A stretch of 59,272 bases of DNA from the NCBI RefSeq assembly GCF_023701485.1, contig NZ_JAMQBK010000008.1:232326-291597 (forward strand). Reading direction: 5' to 3'. Numbering within the stretch: position 1 is the first letter of the stretch; each line of letters starts with the position of its first letter. The DNA comes from Aporhodopirellula aestuarii (GTDB lineage: Bacteria > Planctomycetota > Planctomycetia > Pirellulales > Pirellulaceae). Shown one piece after another: positions 10,211-19,106 of the stretch. The notes under the pieces were generated by a model. That model worked only from the letters and a program-made list of their open reading frames with translations. It searched no databases and was not told where the DNA came from. The position numbers and the translations under genes are program-made.

Positions 10211-10379
10211 TACTTCAACACGCCACCAATAACCAAGGACCGTCGCATGGACGCGTCGATCAAACTGCCAGATGTTGACGCGTCCCCAACTCAGCCTGCC
10301 AGTCACAGGTCCGTCGTCCCTCGCGTCGCTGGAATCACGTTCGGATTCGGTAATCAGATTCTGGTCATCATCACGGTGT

Positions 10380-10600
10380 GGTTCCGCGCCTCCCGCGCCT
10401 CTGCGCGAAAGACAGAATATCTATTGAGAATAATCGAACGCGCTGATCTGGGGATTGGTCGGGGTAGTGGTTCGGTGAGATTGGACGCGGAGACGGTGAG
10501 ACGCAGGGACGCAGAGATTGAGAGAAGGGTAGCTCTGCGCTGAACCAGGGAGGAGCCTCTGCGTCTCCCCGCCTCCCGCGACTCTGCGTCAAAGACAACG
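10380..10600. repeat. Dispersed inverted-repeat family ('GACGCGGAGACGG' element), copy 1
   Basis: A left arm at 10483 (GGACGCGGAGACGGTGAGAC) and a right arm ending near 10600 (CTCTGCGTCTCCCCGCCTC, then GACTCTGCGTCAAAGAC) face each other; a further partial right arm lies at 10386-10412. The same arms recur at 20481-20585, 20659-20751 and 34714-34795. The rest of 10211-10732 holds no recognisable gene. Confidence 0.7.
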
Positions 10601-10732
10601 CGCCTGTCCTGTCATCTCACGGATTCTGACCGCTGTCCCCGCATATCAACTGATGAACGGATCGTGATCGCCTTTCCGGACGCAAATCAGGCTTCAGCGG
10701 CTGGTTCGCGTTGGATTGGGTTGGCATGGGGC

Positions 10733-12598
10733 TCATTGTTGTCGGTTGACGTAAACATAGTAGGCACCACAAATCTCGTTTCCGTCGGGATCGAAGAACG
10801 ACGTTCTCAACTGCATGTTTCCCTCGTCGAGTTCAACTTCCGTGACGAATGACTCTTTGTCGGGCTGCGGACTGAGCTTCAATTTCTGATCACCCGCCTG
10901 CAGGGTCGCTGATGTGATGGGCAATGACTTCCCAGGCACAAATTCGCCGTCAGTTACACGGGTTTCCGGAAGACTGTCGGTCAGTTGCAATCCAGATTCT
11001 CGAGGCCAACGGCGCAGTTCGAGTCGGTACGTTCCCGCACGTGCGACGTGCAAGTGCCATGTCCCGTTCTTCAACACGCCGTCGCGGACCTGACGTTGCT
11101 GGTCAACAAACACATCCAGCCATTCGCAAGCGGACAGCAACATGGGATTTTCCGCATCGGATCCAATGATCACTCGCTGAGGCTTCCTCACATCGTCTTT
11201 GACGCCATCCCACCAATGGTCCAGGTGGGCGCGCATTTTCGCAACGACACCGGGGTGATCTGCGGCGACGTTGTGGTCCTGGTGTGGATCACTCTCGAGA
11301 TCGAACAGCATCCGATTCTCCAACAGTCGCCAGCGTTTCCACAACACGGCAGCGCCGTTGCGTCTGGGAATCGCCGGGCTTTCGCGGGTGTAGTTCACCC
11401 TCGCGCCCGGCATGCGACTGTAATTGATGACGAGCATCCGATCGCCGAGACTGTCTTTTTCACCACGAAGAATGGGTGCCAAACTCTGGCCATCGAGTTC
11501 GCCGGGAAGATCAGCGACGCCGGCCAGATCGGCAAGCGTTGGCATGATGTCTTGAACATGAGACAACTCGGAGACGTCACGCGGATCGCCGAGCGACCCC
11601 GCTGGCCAACGGATGAAACAAGGGACGCGGTGTCCACCTTCCCAAAGCTGCGTCTTCTTGCCGCGCATTCCCGCGTTGAAGTAGTCCTGACCCATTGTGC
11701 TGCCATTGTCGGTCAGAAAGATGACGATCGTGTTGTCGAATACATCGGATTGCGTCAGTCGCTCGTCGAGCTTGCCGACGTTCTCGTCGATGTTGGCCCC
11801 CATCGCGAGGAAACTGACCAAGTCTTCCCGCTTGGAACTGTTCAGTTTCTCAACCACTTCGGGATTCTTTCGGATTGCCTGACGGATGGGTTCGCGAAAC
11901 TTGTCAGGAACAAACCAAGGCCAGTGAGCGGCGTTCAAGGCGATGTAAGCAAAAAAAGGGCGTTCATCTTCTTTCGCAATCCACGACGCGGCTTCATCAA
12001 AAAAGACGTCGGTGCAATAGCCGTGATACTTCCTGCGCTGGCCGTTGCGAATGTAGGTGTCATCGAAGTAGTCGTTGTCCCAATAGTCGGGAACACTGTT
12101 GATGTGTGAGGAAGGAAACCACAACGCTTCATCAAAACCGCGATCTTCCGGTCGGAAAGGATAGTTGTCGCCAAGGTGCCATTTACCAAAGATTCCCGTC
12201 CGATATCCTGCATCCTGAAACACGTTGGCGATTGTCTTGACATCCGTCTTCAACAACGTTCGGCCACTGCTGACATTGCTTGCTCCGTTTCGAAAGGCAT
12301 CCAGACCCGTCATCAACTGGCCGCGTGTCGGCGTACACATCGGTGCGACATGGAAGTCCGTCAGGCGAATTCCGTCGCGTGCGATCTTGTCGATGTTCGG
12401 AGTCTGAGTGATCGGATTTCCGTGACAAGAAAATTCACCGTAACCCTGATCATCGGTCATGATCACGATCACATTGGGGCGATCCGCAAACGCCGTTGAG
12501 GTGACAAGCAGCTGAAGGGCCAACAGGCAGAGCGAAGATTTCATCATCATGTTGTGAGTCTTGCCGAGCAGAATGTTTGACGCAAAGAACTGTTTCAT
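10733..12598 (-). CDS. Secreted sulfatase (arylsulfatase type, CxPxR)
   Basis: About 605-621 residues. A signal peptide is clear if translation starts at one of the Met codons at 12544-12550 (MMMKSSLCLLALQLLVTSTA); the ATG at 12598 adds 16 residues and neither start has a strong Shine-Dalgarno. The catalytic domain has the metal-binding NVIVIMTDDQGYGEFSCHGN, the formylglycine signature CTPTRGQLMTG whose Cys is oxidised to the active aldehyde, and GKWHLGDN. It hydrolyses a sulfate ester, substrate unknown. A C-terminal beta-rich domain of about 120 residues follows the catalytic domain. It is the last gene of the nucleoside/ribose operon, 57 bases after the preceding hydrolase stop, which could mean sulfated ribosides or simple read-through. 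Confidence 0.93.
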   Translation of the reverse strand: MKQFFASNILLGKTHNMMMKSSLCLLALQLLVTSTAFADRPNVIVIMTDDQGYGEFSCHGNPITQTPNIDKIARDGIRLTDFHVAPMCTPTRGQLMTGLDAFRNGASNVSSGRTLLKTDVKTIANVFQDAGYRTGIFGKWHLGDNYPFRPEDRGFDEALWFPSSHINSVPDYWDNDYFDDTYIRNGQRRKYHGYCTDVFFDEAASWIAKEDERPFFAYIALNAAHWPWFVPDKFREPIRQAIRKNPEVVEKLNSSKREDLVSFLAMGANIDENVGKLDERLTQSDVFDNTIVIFLTDNGSTMGQDYFNAGMRGKKTQLWEGGHRVPCFIRWPAGSLGDPRDVSELSHVQDIMPTLADLAGVADLPGELDGQSLAPILRGEKDSLGDRMLVINYSRMPGARVNYTRESPAIPRRNGAAVLWKRWRLLENRMLFDLESDPHQDHNVAADHPGVVAKMRAHLDHWWDGVKDDVRKPQRVIIGSDAENPMLLSACEWLDVFVDQQRQVRDGVLKNGTWHLHVARAGTYRLELRRWPRESGLQLTDSLPETRVTDGEFVPGKSLPITSATLQAGDQKLKLSPQPDKESFVTEVELDEGNMQLRTSFFDPDGNEICGAYYVYVNRQQ

Positions 12599-12655
12599 CG
12601 TTTTAATATGCCTGTGCTCATCGGATCGTAGAGGATTTCCGCATGACGACTTTCA

Positions 12656-13681
12656 TCATCGCGACGCTGCCGTGGCCGGCGGTTGACTAACAAGAGTCCG
12701 CTGAACTTCGACCACACGCGCGGCCTGGAGGTCGTTCATTTTTAAATAGCGATGACATCCGGCTTCATCAATTGTGAACGTTGTGAAGCCATCATTCGCA
12801 ACGGACACAGATCCCGACGGCGACAGCCCAAAGTAGCCATCGCCGGGGCGGACGGCGTACAGCACGCTGGTCAGATCCCAGGTTGGACGATCATGGTCGG
12901 GACCGCTGTGCAGCAGGTACGACTCGCGAATGATATGATTCGGCGTGTAAGCAAAGTCTCGCGCAATGCTTCGTCTGGGATAGCGTGCGTGAATGCCGAT
13001 ATTGAAGTCGCTCCAGACGACGGGGACTTCGGCGGGCCAACGCTTTACAAAACGCTGCATCGATCCGACGTGATTGACGACGTTGGCCTCCAGGAAATGA
13101 GCGTTTCCCTTCACCGGTGCAAACGCTCCGGCCATGATCGACAACAGTTTGACCTTTTGACGAACGAGATCGACGCCAGCCAACGGGCTAATCTCATCCG
13201 CGGGCGAGTCCAGTAAATCGGCGAGATTGACTGCCAGGCCAACGGAGACTATCGAGATCGAATGCGGATCTGCGGCCGCAAGCACTTGCCGCAGTACCGC
13301 GACGGCGTCCGGCGCATCGGAGTTTTTGATCAAGTCATGCGGATATCGGAATTCGCCTTGATCCTTTTTGTCGACCAGCCCTACGTACTTACTCTCGCGT
13401 GGGTAATGTCCTTTGGTGACACCGATGGGAAGATCGGGCCGACCGTAGAACGTGTTGATCGCGTCGACCATCGGTCCGTTTTGCGGATGTGTCTTGGACA
13501 CGGTTACGGCTTCGATCGAACATTCGCCGCGATCGGCCAAAACATGCAGCATGGCAAGCGCCAATGCATCGTCGACGTCGCCGGCGATATCGGTATCAAA
13601 AACAATCTTCGCGGGGGCATCCGCCCAACCGATGACCGGAAGCCATAGGGCGAGCGACACTGCAATAAGTCTCGTATTCAT
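12656..13681 (-). CDS. Secreted inosine-uridine-type nucleoside hydrolase (first paralogue)
   Basis: 341 residues from the ATG at 13681, which shares a base with the permease stop (TGATG). A signal peptide (MNTRLIAVSLALWLPVIGWA) precedes the family's calcium-binding motif DTDIAGDVDDALALAML. It cleaves the N-glycosidic bond of nucleosides to base plus ribose. Most bacterial members are cytosolic and lack a leader, so this one probably acts in the periplasm. About 30-40% identity by eye to the second hydrolase in the operon (shared DLVRQKVKLLSIMAGAF and DRPTWDLTSVLYAVRP regions), so the two are old paralogues. Base specificity cannot be read from the sequence. Confidence 0.92.
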   Translation of the reverse strand: MNTRLIAVSLALWLPVIGWADAPAKIVFDTDIAGDVDDALALAMLHVLADRGECSIEAVTVSKTHPQNGPMVDAINTFYGRPDLPIGVTKGHYPRESKYVGLVDKKDQGEFRYPHDLIKNSDAPDAVAVLRQVLAAADPHSISIVSVGLAVNLADLLDSPADEISPLAGVDLVRQKVKLLSIMAGAFAPVKGNAHFLEANVVNHVGSMQRFVKRWPAEVPVVWSDFNIGIHARYPRRSIARDFAYTPNHIIRESYLLHSGPDHDRPTWDLTSVLYAVRPGDGYFGLSPSGSVSVANDGFTTFTIDEAGCHRYLKMNDLQAARVVEVQRTLVSQPPATAASR

Positions 13682-14637
13682 CACTTTGATTTCTCCCAAT
13701 TGTATCGCAGGGTGTCAATCAGCACCGCGATGATAATCACCATGCCGGTGATGATCTGCTTGTTTGCGTCTTCGACCGACATACGGCTGAGTCCCGTTTG
13801 CAGCACCGCGATTACCAACACTCCCAGGAATGTGCTGATCGCGTTGCCGCGTCCTCCCATCAAGCTGGTCCCGCCGATCACACAGGCGGCGATTGCGGAC
13901 AATTCGATTCCCGACCCCGCCCCCGGATCGGCGGCTTCCATTAGTGATGTTGGCGCCAGTCCGGCCAGTCCGCAGAGCAAACCGCTGATGACAAACACCC
14001 CGATCGCGTAGGGAGCCGTGCGGATGCCTGACATGCGAACGGCTTCCGCATTCGTTCCGATGGCGACGCAGTAACGGCCAAACACCGTGCGGCTGATCAA
14101 AAACTGCGCGGCGAACACGGCAATGATGGCGATCAAGAACGCGGGTGACAGGCCTATGGCCGGCAGCGGTTCACTGATCGTCGCGACGTCGGAACCGATT
14201 GTTAGCGTTTTAGAGTCGAGCAACCGCCGGGTTGCGCCGCGTGCGATCTGCAGCATGCCGAGTGAGACAATGAAAGACGGGATCCGGAACCAAATCCAGA
14301 TCGCTCCGGTCACCCAGCCGCATGCCGCGGCGGTTGAAACACTTGCCAAAATCGCGAATCCCAACGACCAATCGTGCTTTGCCATCAAGACGCCCAGCAC
14401 GGCTCCGGCAAACGCCATCACGCTGCCGACCGACAGATCGATTTGTCCAATGATCAGCACGAGTGTCATCCCGACAGCCAGCAGCGTTAACTCGGGAATC
14501 TGATTGGCGATCAGCCTCGCCGTGCCGATCTGAAAAAAGCTGTCCGTCTGCAAACTGAAGACCAGAATCAACAGTGCCAACGCCGTCAGCAAACCACCGT
14601 ACTGCAATGCGGTTTGCTTGATTCGTTTCTTGATCAT
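13681..14637 (-). CDS. rbsC: Ribose-type ABC transporter permease
   Basis: 318 residues from the ATG at 14637, which overlaps the ATPase stop by 4 bases; an upstream in-frame Met would add 21 non-membrane residues inside the ATPase gene. Eight to ten hydrophobic segments and the family signature VGMTLVLIIGQIDLSVGSVM place it in the BPD_transp_2 (ribose/xylose/galactose) permease family. The coupling-helix region FGRYCVAIGTNAEAVRMSGI is conserved. It forms the membrane channel with the downstream-acting ATPase and the lipoprotein encoded in the same operon. Confidence 0.93.
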   Translation of the reverse strand: MIKKRIKQTALQYGGLLTALALLILVFSLQTDSFFQIGTARLIANQIPELTLLAVGMTLVLIIGQIDLSVGSVMAFAGAVLGVLMAKHDWSLGFAILASVSTAAACGWVTGAIWIWFRIPSFIVSLGMLQIARGATRRLLDSKTLTIGSDVATISEPLPAIGLSPAFLIAIIAVFAAQFLISRTVFGRYCVAIGTNAEAVRMSGIRTAPYAIGVFVISGLLCGLAGLAPTSLMEAADPGAGSGIELSAIAACVIGGTSLMGGRGNAISTFLGVLVIAVLQTGLSRMSVEDANKQIITGMVIIIAVLIDTLRYNWEKSK

Positions 14638-16145
14638 GCAACCGACTCCGCCTGTCGGTACCCCGCGAACGCCGCCTGCATGATTTGGTCCGTCGACCAT
14701 GAGTCGCGATCAAAGTCGTCGATCCATCTTCCAGCAGAGATGACACCAATCCGGTCGCAGGTTTCCAACAGCTCGTCCAGATCACTACTGACGATAACGA
14801 TCGCTTTGCCCGCCTGTGCCAGTGACTCGATCAGTCGGTAGATTCGTCGACGGGCAGCGACATCGATGCCTCGAGTCGGTTCATCAAAAAAGAAAACGTC
14901 GGCGTCGCGTACCAACCATTTTGAAATGGCGACTTTTTGCTGATTGCCACCGCTGAGTGTGGCGACGACTTGCTCGATGTCGTTGCACTTCGTTTCTAGC
15001 TGGCGGGCCATCTCTTGGGCCGCCTGTCGTTCGCGCTGATTGCGAATGATTCCCAGGGAGGCAAATCGCTTGCCGAGCGAACTGATTGACGTATTGGCTC
15101 GGATCGATTGACGCAACAGCAGGCCGTTCTGCTTGCGATCTTCAGTGACCATGGCCAGCCCCGCTGCGACGGCCTGACTGGGATGTGAAAAATGCGTGGG
15201 TTGGCGATCGCTGATTTGGACCGTCCCCTGCTCGGCTGAGTCGGCTCCAAAGATGGCACGCAACAACTCGGTCCGTCCCGATCCAACCAATCCAGCGATC
15301 CCCAGACGCTCGCCGTGGCGTACGGAGAAGGAAACGTCTTGAACCATTCCAGCCGTGATACCCTTGACTTGCATTGCCGTCTTGGCCGTTGCGAACGACT
15401 GAAACGAATGATGTTCGCTGGTGGACTCGCCAGTCATCAGATCGACCATCTGGTCGGTCGTCAGCGACGAGGTTTCTTGCGTGCAGACGCGCCGGCCGTC
15501 TCGTAACACCGTAACACGATCGGACAACTGGGCAACTTCATCCAACCGATGACTGATGTAGATGATGCCAATTCCTTGGTCACGCAAGCTTCGCAGTCGC
15601 TCGAATAGTCGCTGCGTTTCATCAGCACCCAGGGCCGCCGTCGGTTCATCCAGAATCAGCAATCGACACTGACGATCCAACGCCGTGGCGATTTCGACCA
15701 TCTGTTGGCGACCAACACCCAGCGTGCCCATGACGGTATCGGTGGCAACATCGTTCAAACCGAAGTGATCGAGAACCTGCCGCGCCCGATCGGCAAGTTG
15801 GCGACTGCGGATGATCCCGAGAACGCTGGGCATTCGCGTCAGAAAGATGTTTTCCGCAACTGTCAGTGTGGTGACTTGATTCAGTTCCTGCTGAACAATT
15901 TGAATTCCGGCTCGCTCGGCCGTTTGTTTGTCACTTGGAAGATATGCCTCGCCCGCGATCGACATGTCGCCACCATCTCGGGTCAGCAACCCGGAGATGA
16001 TTTTGCAAAGCGTGCTCTTTCCTGCTCCGTTAGCCCCCAGCAAGGCATGGATTTCCCCGCCGCGCACATCCAGCGAGACACTGTCGAGCACCGTTACGGG
16101 GCCGAAGCGTTTGGTGATGTCGGTTGCTGTCAACAGCGGCTTCAT
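14634..16145 (-). CDS. rbsA: Ribose-type ABC transporter ATP-binding protein
   Basis: 503 residues, the usual length for the two-domain sugar ATPases (RbsA/MglA/XylG). The N-terminal cassette has Walker A LGANGAGKST (about 35-44), signature LGVGRQQMVEIA and Walker B LLILDEPTAAL. The C-terminal cassette has the degenerate Walker A LVGSGRTELLRAIFG typical of the family, signature LSGGNQQKVAISKWL and Walker B VFFFDEPTRGIDV. It overlaps the binding-protein gene by 4 bases (ATGA), indicating translational coupling. Confidence 0.95.
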   Translation of the reverse strand: MKPLLTATDITKRFGPVTVLDSVSLDVRGGEIHALLGANGAGKSTLCKIISGLLTRDGGDMSIAGEAYLPSDKQTAERAGIQIVQQELNQVTTLTVAENIFLTRMPSVLGIIRSRQLADRARQVLDHFGLNDVATDTVMGTLGVGRQQMVEIATALDRQCRLLILDEPTAALGADETQRLFERLRSLRDQGIGIIYISHRLDEVAQLSDRVTVLRDGRRVCTQETSSLTTDQMVDLMTGESTSEHHSFQSFATAKTAMQVKGITAGMVQDVSFSVRHGERLGIAGLVGSGRTELLRAIFGADSAEQGTVQISDRQPTHFSHPSQAVAAGLAMVTEDRKQNGLLLRQSIRANTSISSLGKRFASLGIIRNQRERQAAQEMARQLETKCNDIEQVVATLSGGNQQKVAISKWLVRDADVFFFDEPTRGIDVAARRRIYRLIESLAQAGKAIVIVSSDLDELLETCDRIGVISAGRWIDDFDRDSWSTDQIMQAAFAGYRQAESVA

Positions 16146-17116
16146 TTCGCGTCCAGCGTTTCTTTGGTAATCAAGTCGACCGGCGTTTCCACATCGGCGA
16201 CTTCTGCATTCTCGTCCGCGATCAATTTCAACCCAGTCTCGATGCCGTAGACTGCCAATTGGTCGCCGTACTGGTCCGCGGTCGCAAGCACCTTGCCATC
16301 TCGGATCGCCGTTCGCACTGCGGCGATGTTGTCGAAGCCGACTATCGACAGGTCGTCGCTACGACCGACACTCTTGGCCGCCGCGACCGCGCCCAAGGCC
16401 ATGCTGTCGTTGGCCGCCAGGATCGCCTTGATCTCCGTGTGTTCACTCAGCATCGACGAAGCAATCTCGTTTGCCTTCGCCATCTCCCATTCGGCCGACT
16501 GACTGTCCACAATCTTGACTCCTGCCTCATTCATTGCTTCTTCGAAACCGGCTTTCCTTGCCCGACCGTTCTCGGACGTTTGCAGCCCTTCCAAGATCGC
16601 CACCGAGTCACCCTCGGCGAGATGTGTTGCCAGATAGTCGCCGACCTGTTTCGCACCTGCGCGGTTGTCCGGCCCGACGAAAGGAATCTGCAGTCCTTCC
16701 TTACGTAACATTTCGGCATCCAGCTTGTTGTCGATGTTGACGACGATGATGCCCGCCTTGATGGCTCGGCGAAGCGATGGGATCAACGCCTGAGAATCTG
16801 CGGGCGCGATGACAATGACGTCCACATCGCTGGCAACCATCTCCTGCACCAAAGCAACTTGGCGACTCACATCGCGTTCATCTTTGATCCCGTTGACGAC
16901 CAACTCGTATTGCCCACTCTGCTGATGATGCGTTTCCGCTCCCTTGGCCATCGTCGAAAAGAACTCGTTGGCGAGCGACTTCATGATCAACGCGACTTTG
17001 GGCTTCTCCGACGACTCCGAAGTCGGTTCGTCAGTGGTTGTGGACGCTTTGCATCCGATCAACAGGCAGAAACAGACGAGTCCTGCAGCGATCGATATTC
17101 GGTTTACTCTTTGCAT
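16142..17116 (-). CDS. rbsB: Ribose-type ABC transporter substrate-binding lipoprotein
   Basis: 324 residues. The N-terminus MQRVNRISIAAGLVCFCLLI with lipobox LLIGC (Cys22) predicts a lipoprotein, followed by a Ser/Thr/Glu-rich linker and a Peripla_BP_4 domain. Recognisable elements are KPKVALIMKSLANEFFSTMA, VDVIVIAPADSQAL and VVNIDNKLDAEML. It captures the pentose released outside the cytoplasm and delivers it to the permease. Its start lies 13 bases inside the ribokinase stop region. Confidence 0.92.
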   Translation of the reverse strand: MQRVNRISIAAGLVCFCLLIGCKASTTTDEPTSESSEKPKVALIMKSLANEFFSTMAKGAETHHQQSGQYELVVNGIKDERDVSRQVALVQEMVASDVDVIVIAPADSQALIPSLRRAIKAGIIVVNIDNKLDAEMLRKEGLQIPFVGPDNRAGAKQVGDYLATHLAEGDSVAILEGLQTSENGRARKAGFEEAMNEAGVKIVDSQSAEWEMAKANEIASSMLSEHTEIKAILAANDSMALGAVAAAKSVGRSDDLSIVGFDNIAAVRTAIRDGKVLATADQYGDQLAVYGIETGLKLIADENAEVADVETPVDLITKETLDAK

Positions 17117-18081
17117 GTTTGATTCCTTATGGCATTGATTTCATTTCGGTTGGCAAGGCTTTGCTGAGCGCCGAGCTTCGTTGCCGCCAGGGCACCGGCG
17201 ATATTGGCGAACCGAGTCGACTGCAGCAAATCTGACGTTTTCGCCCACTCGACCGCGACGGCACCCGCGAAGGCGTCGCCAGCCGCGGTGGTGTCAACGG
17301 GTTGGATGGGTGTCGGTGCGACGTGGTGGAACGATTCCGCCGCAAGCAATACGGTCCCTTTCTCACCCATCGTCACGGCGACATTCTTGGCACCGCGAGC
17401 TTGAAGTTGCAGTGCCGCTGACTGGGCGTCTTCAAGAGATTTGATCTCGATTCCGGTGATGGCTGCGGCCTCACTTTCATTGGGGCAGACGAGATCCACA
17501 TCAAGTAACTCGTCCGTCCAGTCCGCTGCGACCGGCGCGGGATCCAGAATGCAGCGCACGCCACATCGCTTGGCGATCCGAATCGCCGCCATCACGCTGG
17601 GTGTTGGAATTTCCAACTGCAACATCAACACATCGGCGGACTCGATGAGCTGTCGATGATCCTGCACGTCTGTTTCCGAGAGTTTCCCGTTGGCACCCGG
17701 AATCACCATGATCGCGTTTTGGCCTGAACGTTCTAACGCGATAATCGCCAGTCCGCTCGTGCAGTCGTCCGTTGGCAAGACAGCACGGCAGTCAACGTCA
17801 TGTTTTTCAAGGTTGGTTCGCAGTCTTTCGGCGAACGCATCGCTACCGACACGACCGATCATCTGCACCCGTCCGCCGACCTTTGCGGCAGCAACCGCTT
17901 GATTGGCACCCTTACCGCCACAGATTTCAGACGCCGATTCCGCTTTGATGGTTTGTCCCGGTTTCGGGATTTCCTGACAGCGAACGACCAAGTCCATGTT
18001 GATGGAACCGCAAACGACGATACGCGGTGAGGGCGGGTTCTCGTGTGCGGATGTCAATTGCTGGCCCCTGCTGCTTGGCAC
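17104..18081 (-). CDS. rbsK: Ribokinase (PfkB family)
   Basis: 325 residues. PfkB signatures are visible: N-terminal GSINMDLVVRCQEIPKPGQT and GGKGANQAVAAAKVGG, and C-terminal DTTAAGDAFAGAVA with the catalytic Asp and anion hole. It converts imported ribose to ribose 5-phosphate for the pentose phosphate pathway or nucleotide salvage. The first 18 residues are probably a disordered extension, because the kinase fold begins at PRIVVCGSINMD. The start overlaps the preceding hydrolase gene by 28 bases. Confidence 0.93.
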   Translation of the reverse strand: MPSSRGQQLTSAHENPPSPRIVVCGSINMDLVVRCQEIPKPGQTIKAESASEICGGKGANQAVAAAKVGGRVQMIGRVGSDAFAERLRTNLEKHDVDCRAVLPTDDCTSGLAIIALERSGQNAIMVIPGANGKLSETDVQDHRQLIESADVLMLQLEIPTPSVMAAIRIAKRCGVRCILDPAPVAADWTDELLDVDLVCPNESEAAAITGIEIKSLEDAQSAALQLQARGAKNVAVTMGEKGTVLLAAESFHHVAPTPIQPVDTTAAGDAFAGAVAVEWAKTSDLLQSTRFANIAGALAATKLGAQQSLANRNEINAIRNQTCKE

Positions 18082-19106
18082 GCCGGTGGCTGGCTGGAAA
18101 GTTGCACGAGTGCTTCCCGGGCACGGCCTTTTTGATCTTCCCGCAGAATCAAGTAGCGATCGCGAGCGTCGGCGGATTCTTCGAACGTGGTCAGACCGTC
18201 ATCGGCTACATGCACTCGTCCAGTTGCCGATAGATCGAAGTAGCCGTGATCGGGGCGAACCGCCTGCAACACCGACGTCAAATCCCAAGTTGGGCGATCG
18301 TGCGGTGGCGGAATGTAGAGCGTATACGCCTCGGGCAGCGGATGATGCGGTACGTATTGATAGTCTCGCAAGATGCTCTCGTGCGGATAGGTCAGGTTCT
18401 TGCCGATCTCGAACCCGCTCCAGATGATCGGCGTCGGCCAATCTTGAACCAACGTTTTGGCCGCTGGAATGTCTTTGACGACGTTGTATTCCTTGTGGTC
18501 GTACAATTGGCCTTCTTTGTTGACGATTTGTCGGAAGGCTCCCGCCATGATCGACAGCAATCGGACCTTCTTCTTGACCAGTTCCAGGCCGCTGAGATCA
18601 CTGTGTTTGTCAGCGGTCGACTTCAACAGGTTCGCTAGGTTTGTCGAGAAACCTACTTGCACAATCACCACGCTGCCGTCCTCTTGATCGGCGAGTGTTT
18701 CACGCAACACGTCAACGGCGTCGGGAGCATCGTTGCCGCTGCGCAAGTCGTGTTCGTAGCGGTCCTTTCCGTCATCTTTCTTGGCGGCCAAGACGTTGAA
18801 ACTTCCCTGCTTGGGCGTGACGCCGCTGCGGCATACGCCGATCGGAATGTCGCCTCGTCCGTAGAACGTATTGACGACGTCAGCAAACGGCGCCGCCAAT
18901 TCGTGGTCCTTCGTAATCGTGACTGCCTGCAACTCGCATTCGCCACGCGTTTGCAGTGCATGAATGACGCCCATTGCGAGTACGTCATCACAATCATTCC
19001 CTATGTCAGTGTCAAAAATCAGGGGAACCGCGTGGCTTTGGCCATCGCCGGCGACGGCTACCGCCGCTGTGAGAAAACAGGTGACAATCAGGGCAAGTCG
19101 TTTCAT
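18054..19106 (-). CDS. Secreted inosine-uridine-type nucleoside hydrolase (second paralogue)
   Basis: 350 residues. A signal peptide (about 1-19, ending AVAVAG) precedes LIFDTDIGNDCDDVLAMGVI, the DxDxxxDxDD calcium-binding motif of nucleoside hydrolases. Shared blocks with the first paralogue include LLSIMAGAFRQIV and HDRPTWDLTSVLQAVRPDHG. Predicted to release ribose and free base outside the cytoplasm. It starts 4 bases before the LacI stop codon (ATGA overlap), so repressor and hydrolase are co-translated. Confidence 0.92.
   Translation of the reverse strand: MKRLALIVTCFLTAAVAVAGDGQSHAVPLIFDTDIGNDCDDVLAMGVIHALQTRGECELQAVTITKDHELAAPFADVVNTFYGRGDIPIGVCRSGVTPKQGSFNVLAAKKDDGKDRYEHDLRSGNDAPDAVDVLRETLADQEDGSVVIVQVGFSTNLANLLKSTADKHSDLSGLELVKKKVRLLSIMAGAFRQIVNKEGQLYDHKEYNVVKDIPAAKTLVQDWPTPIIWSGFEIGKNLTYPHESILRDYQYVPHHPLPEAYTLYIPPPHDRPTWDLTSVLQAVRPDHGYFDLSATGRVHVADDGLTTFEESADARDRYLILREDQKGRAREALVQLSSQPPACQAAGASN

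Noticed and set aside
10985..12109. 374-codon plus-strand ORF opposite the sulfatase
   Set aside because: Long but antisense to a clear CxPxR sulfatase, with no recognisable motif; a by-product of GC-rich codon usage.
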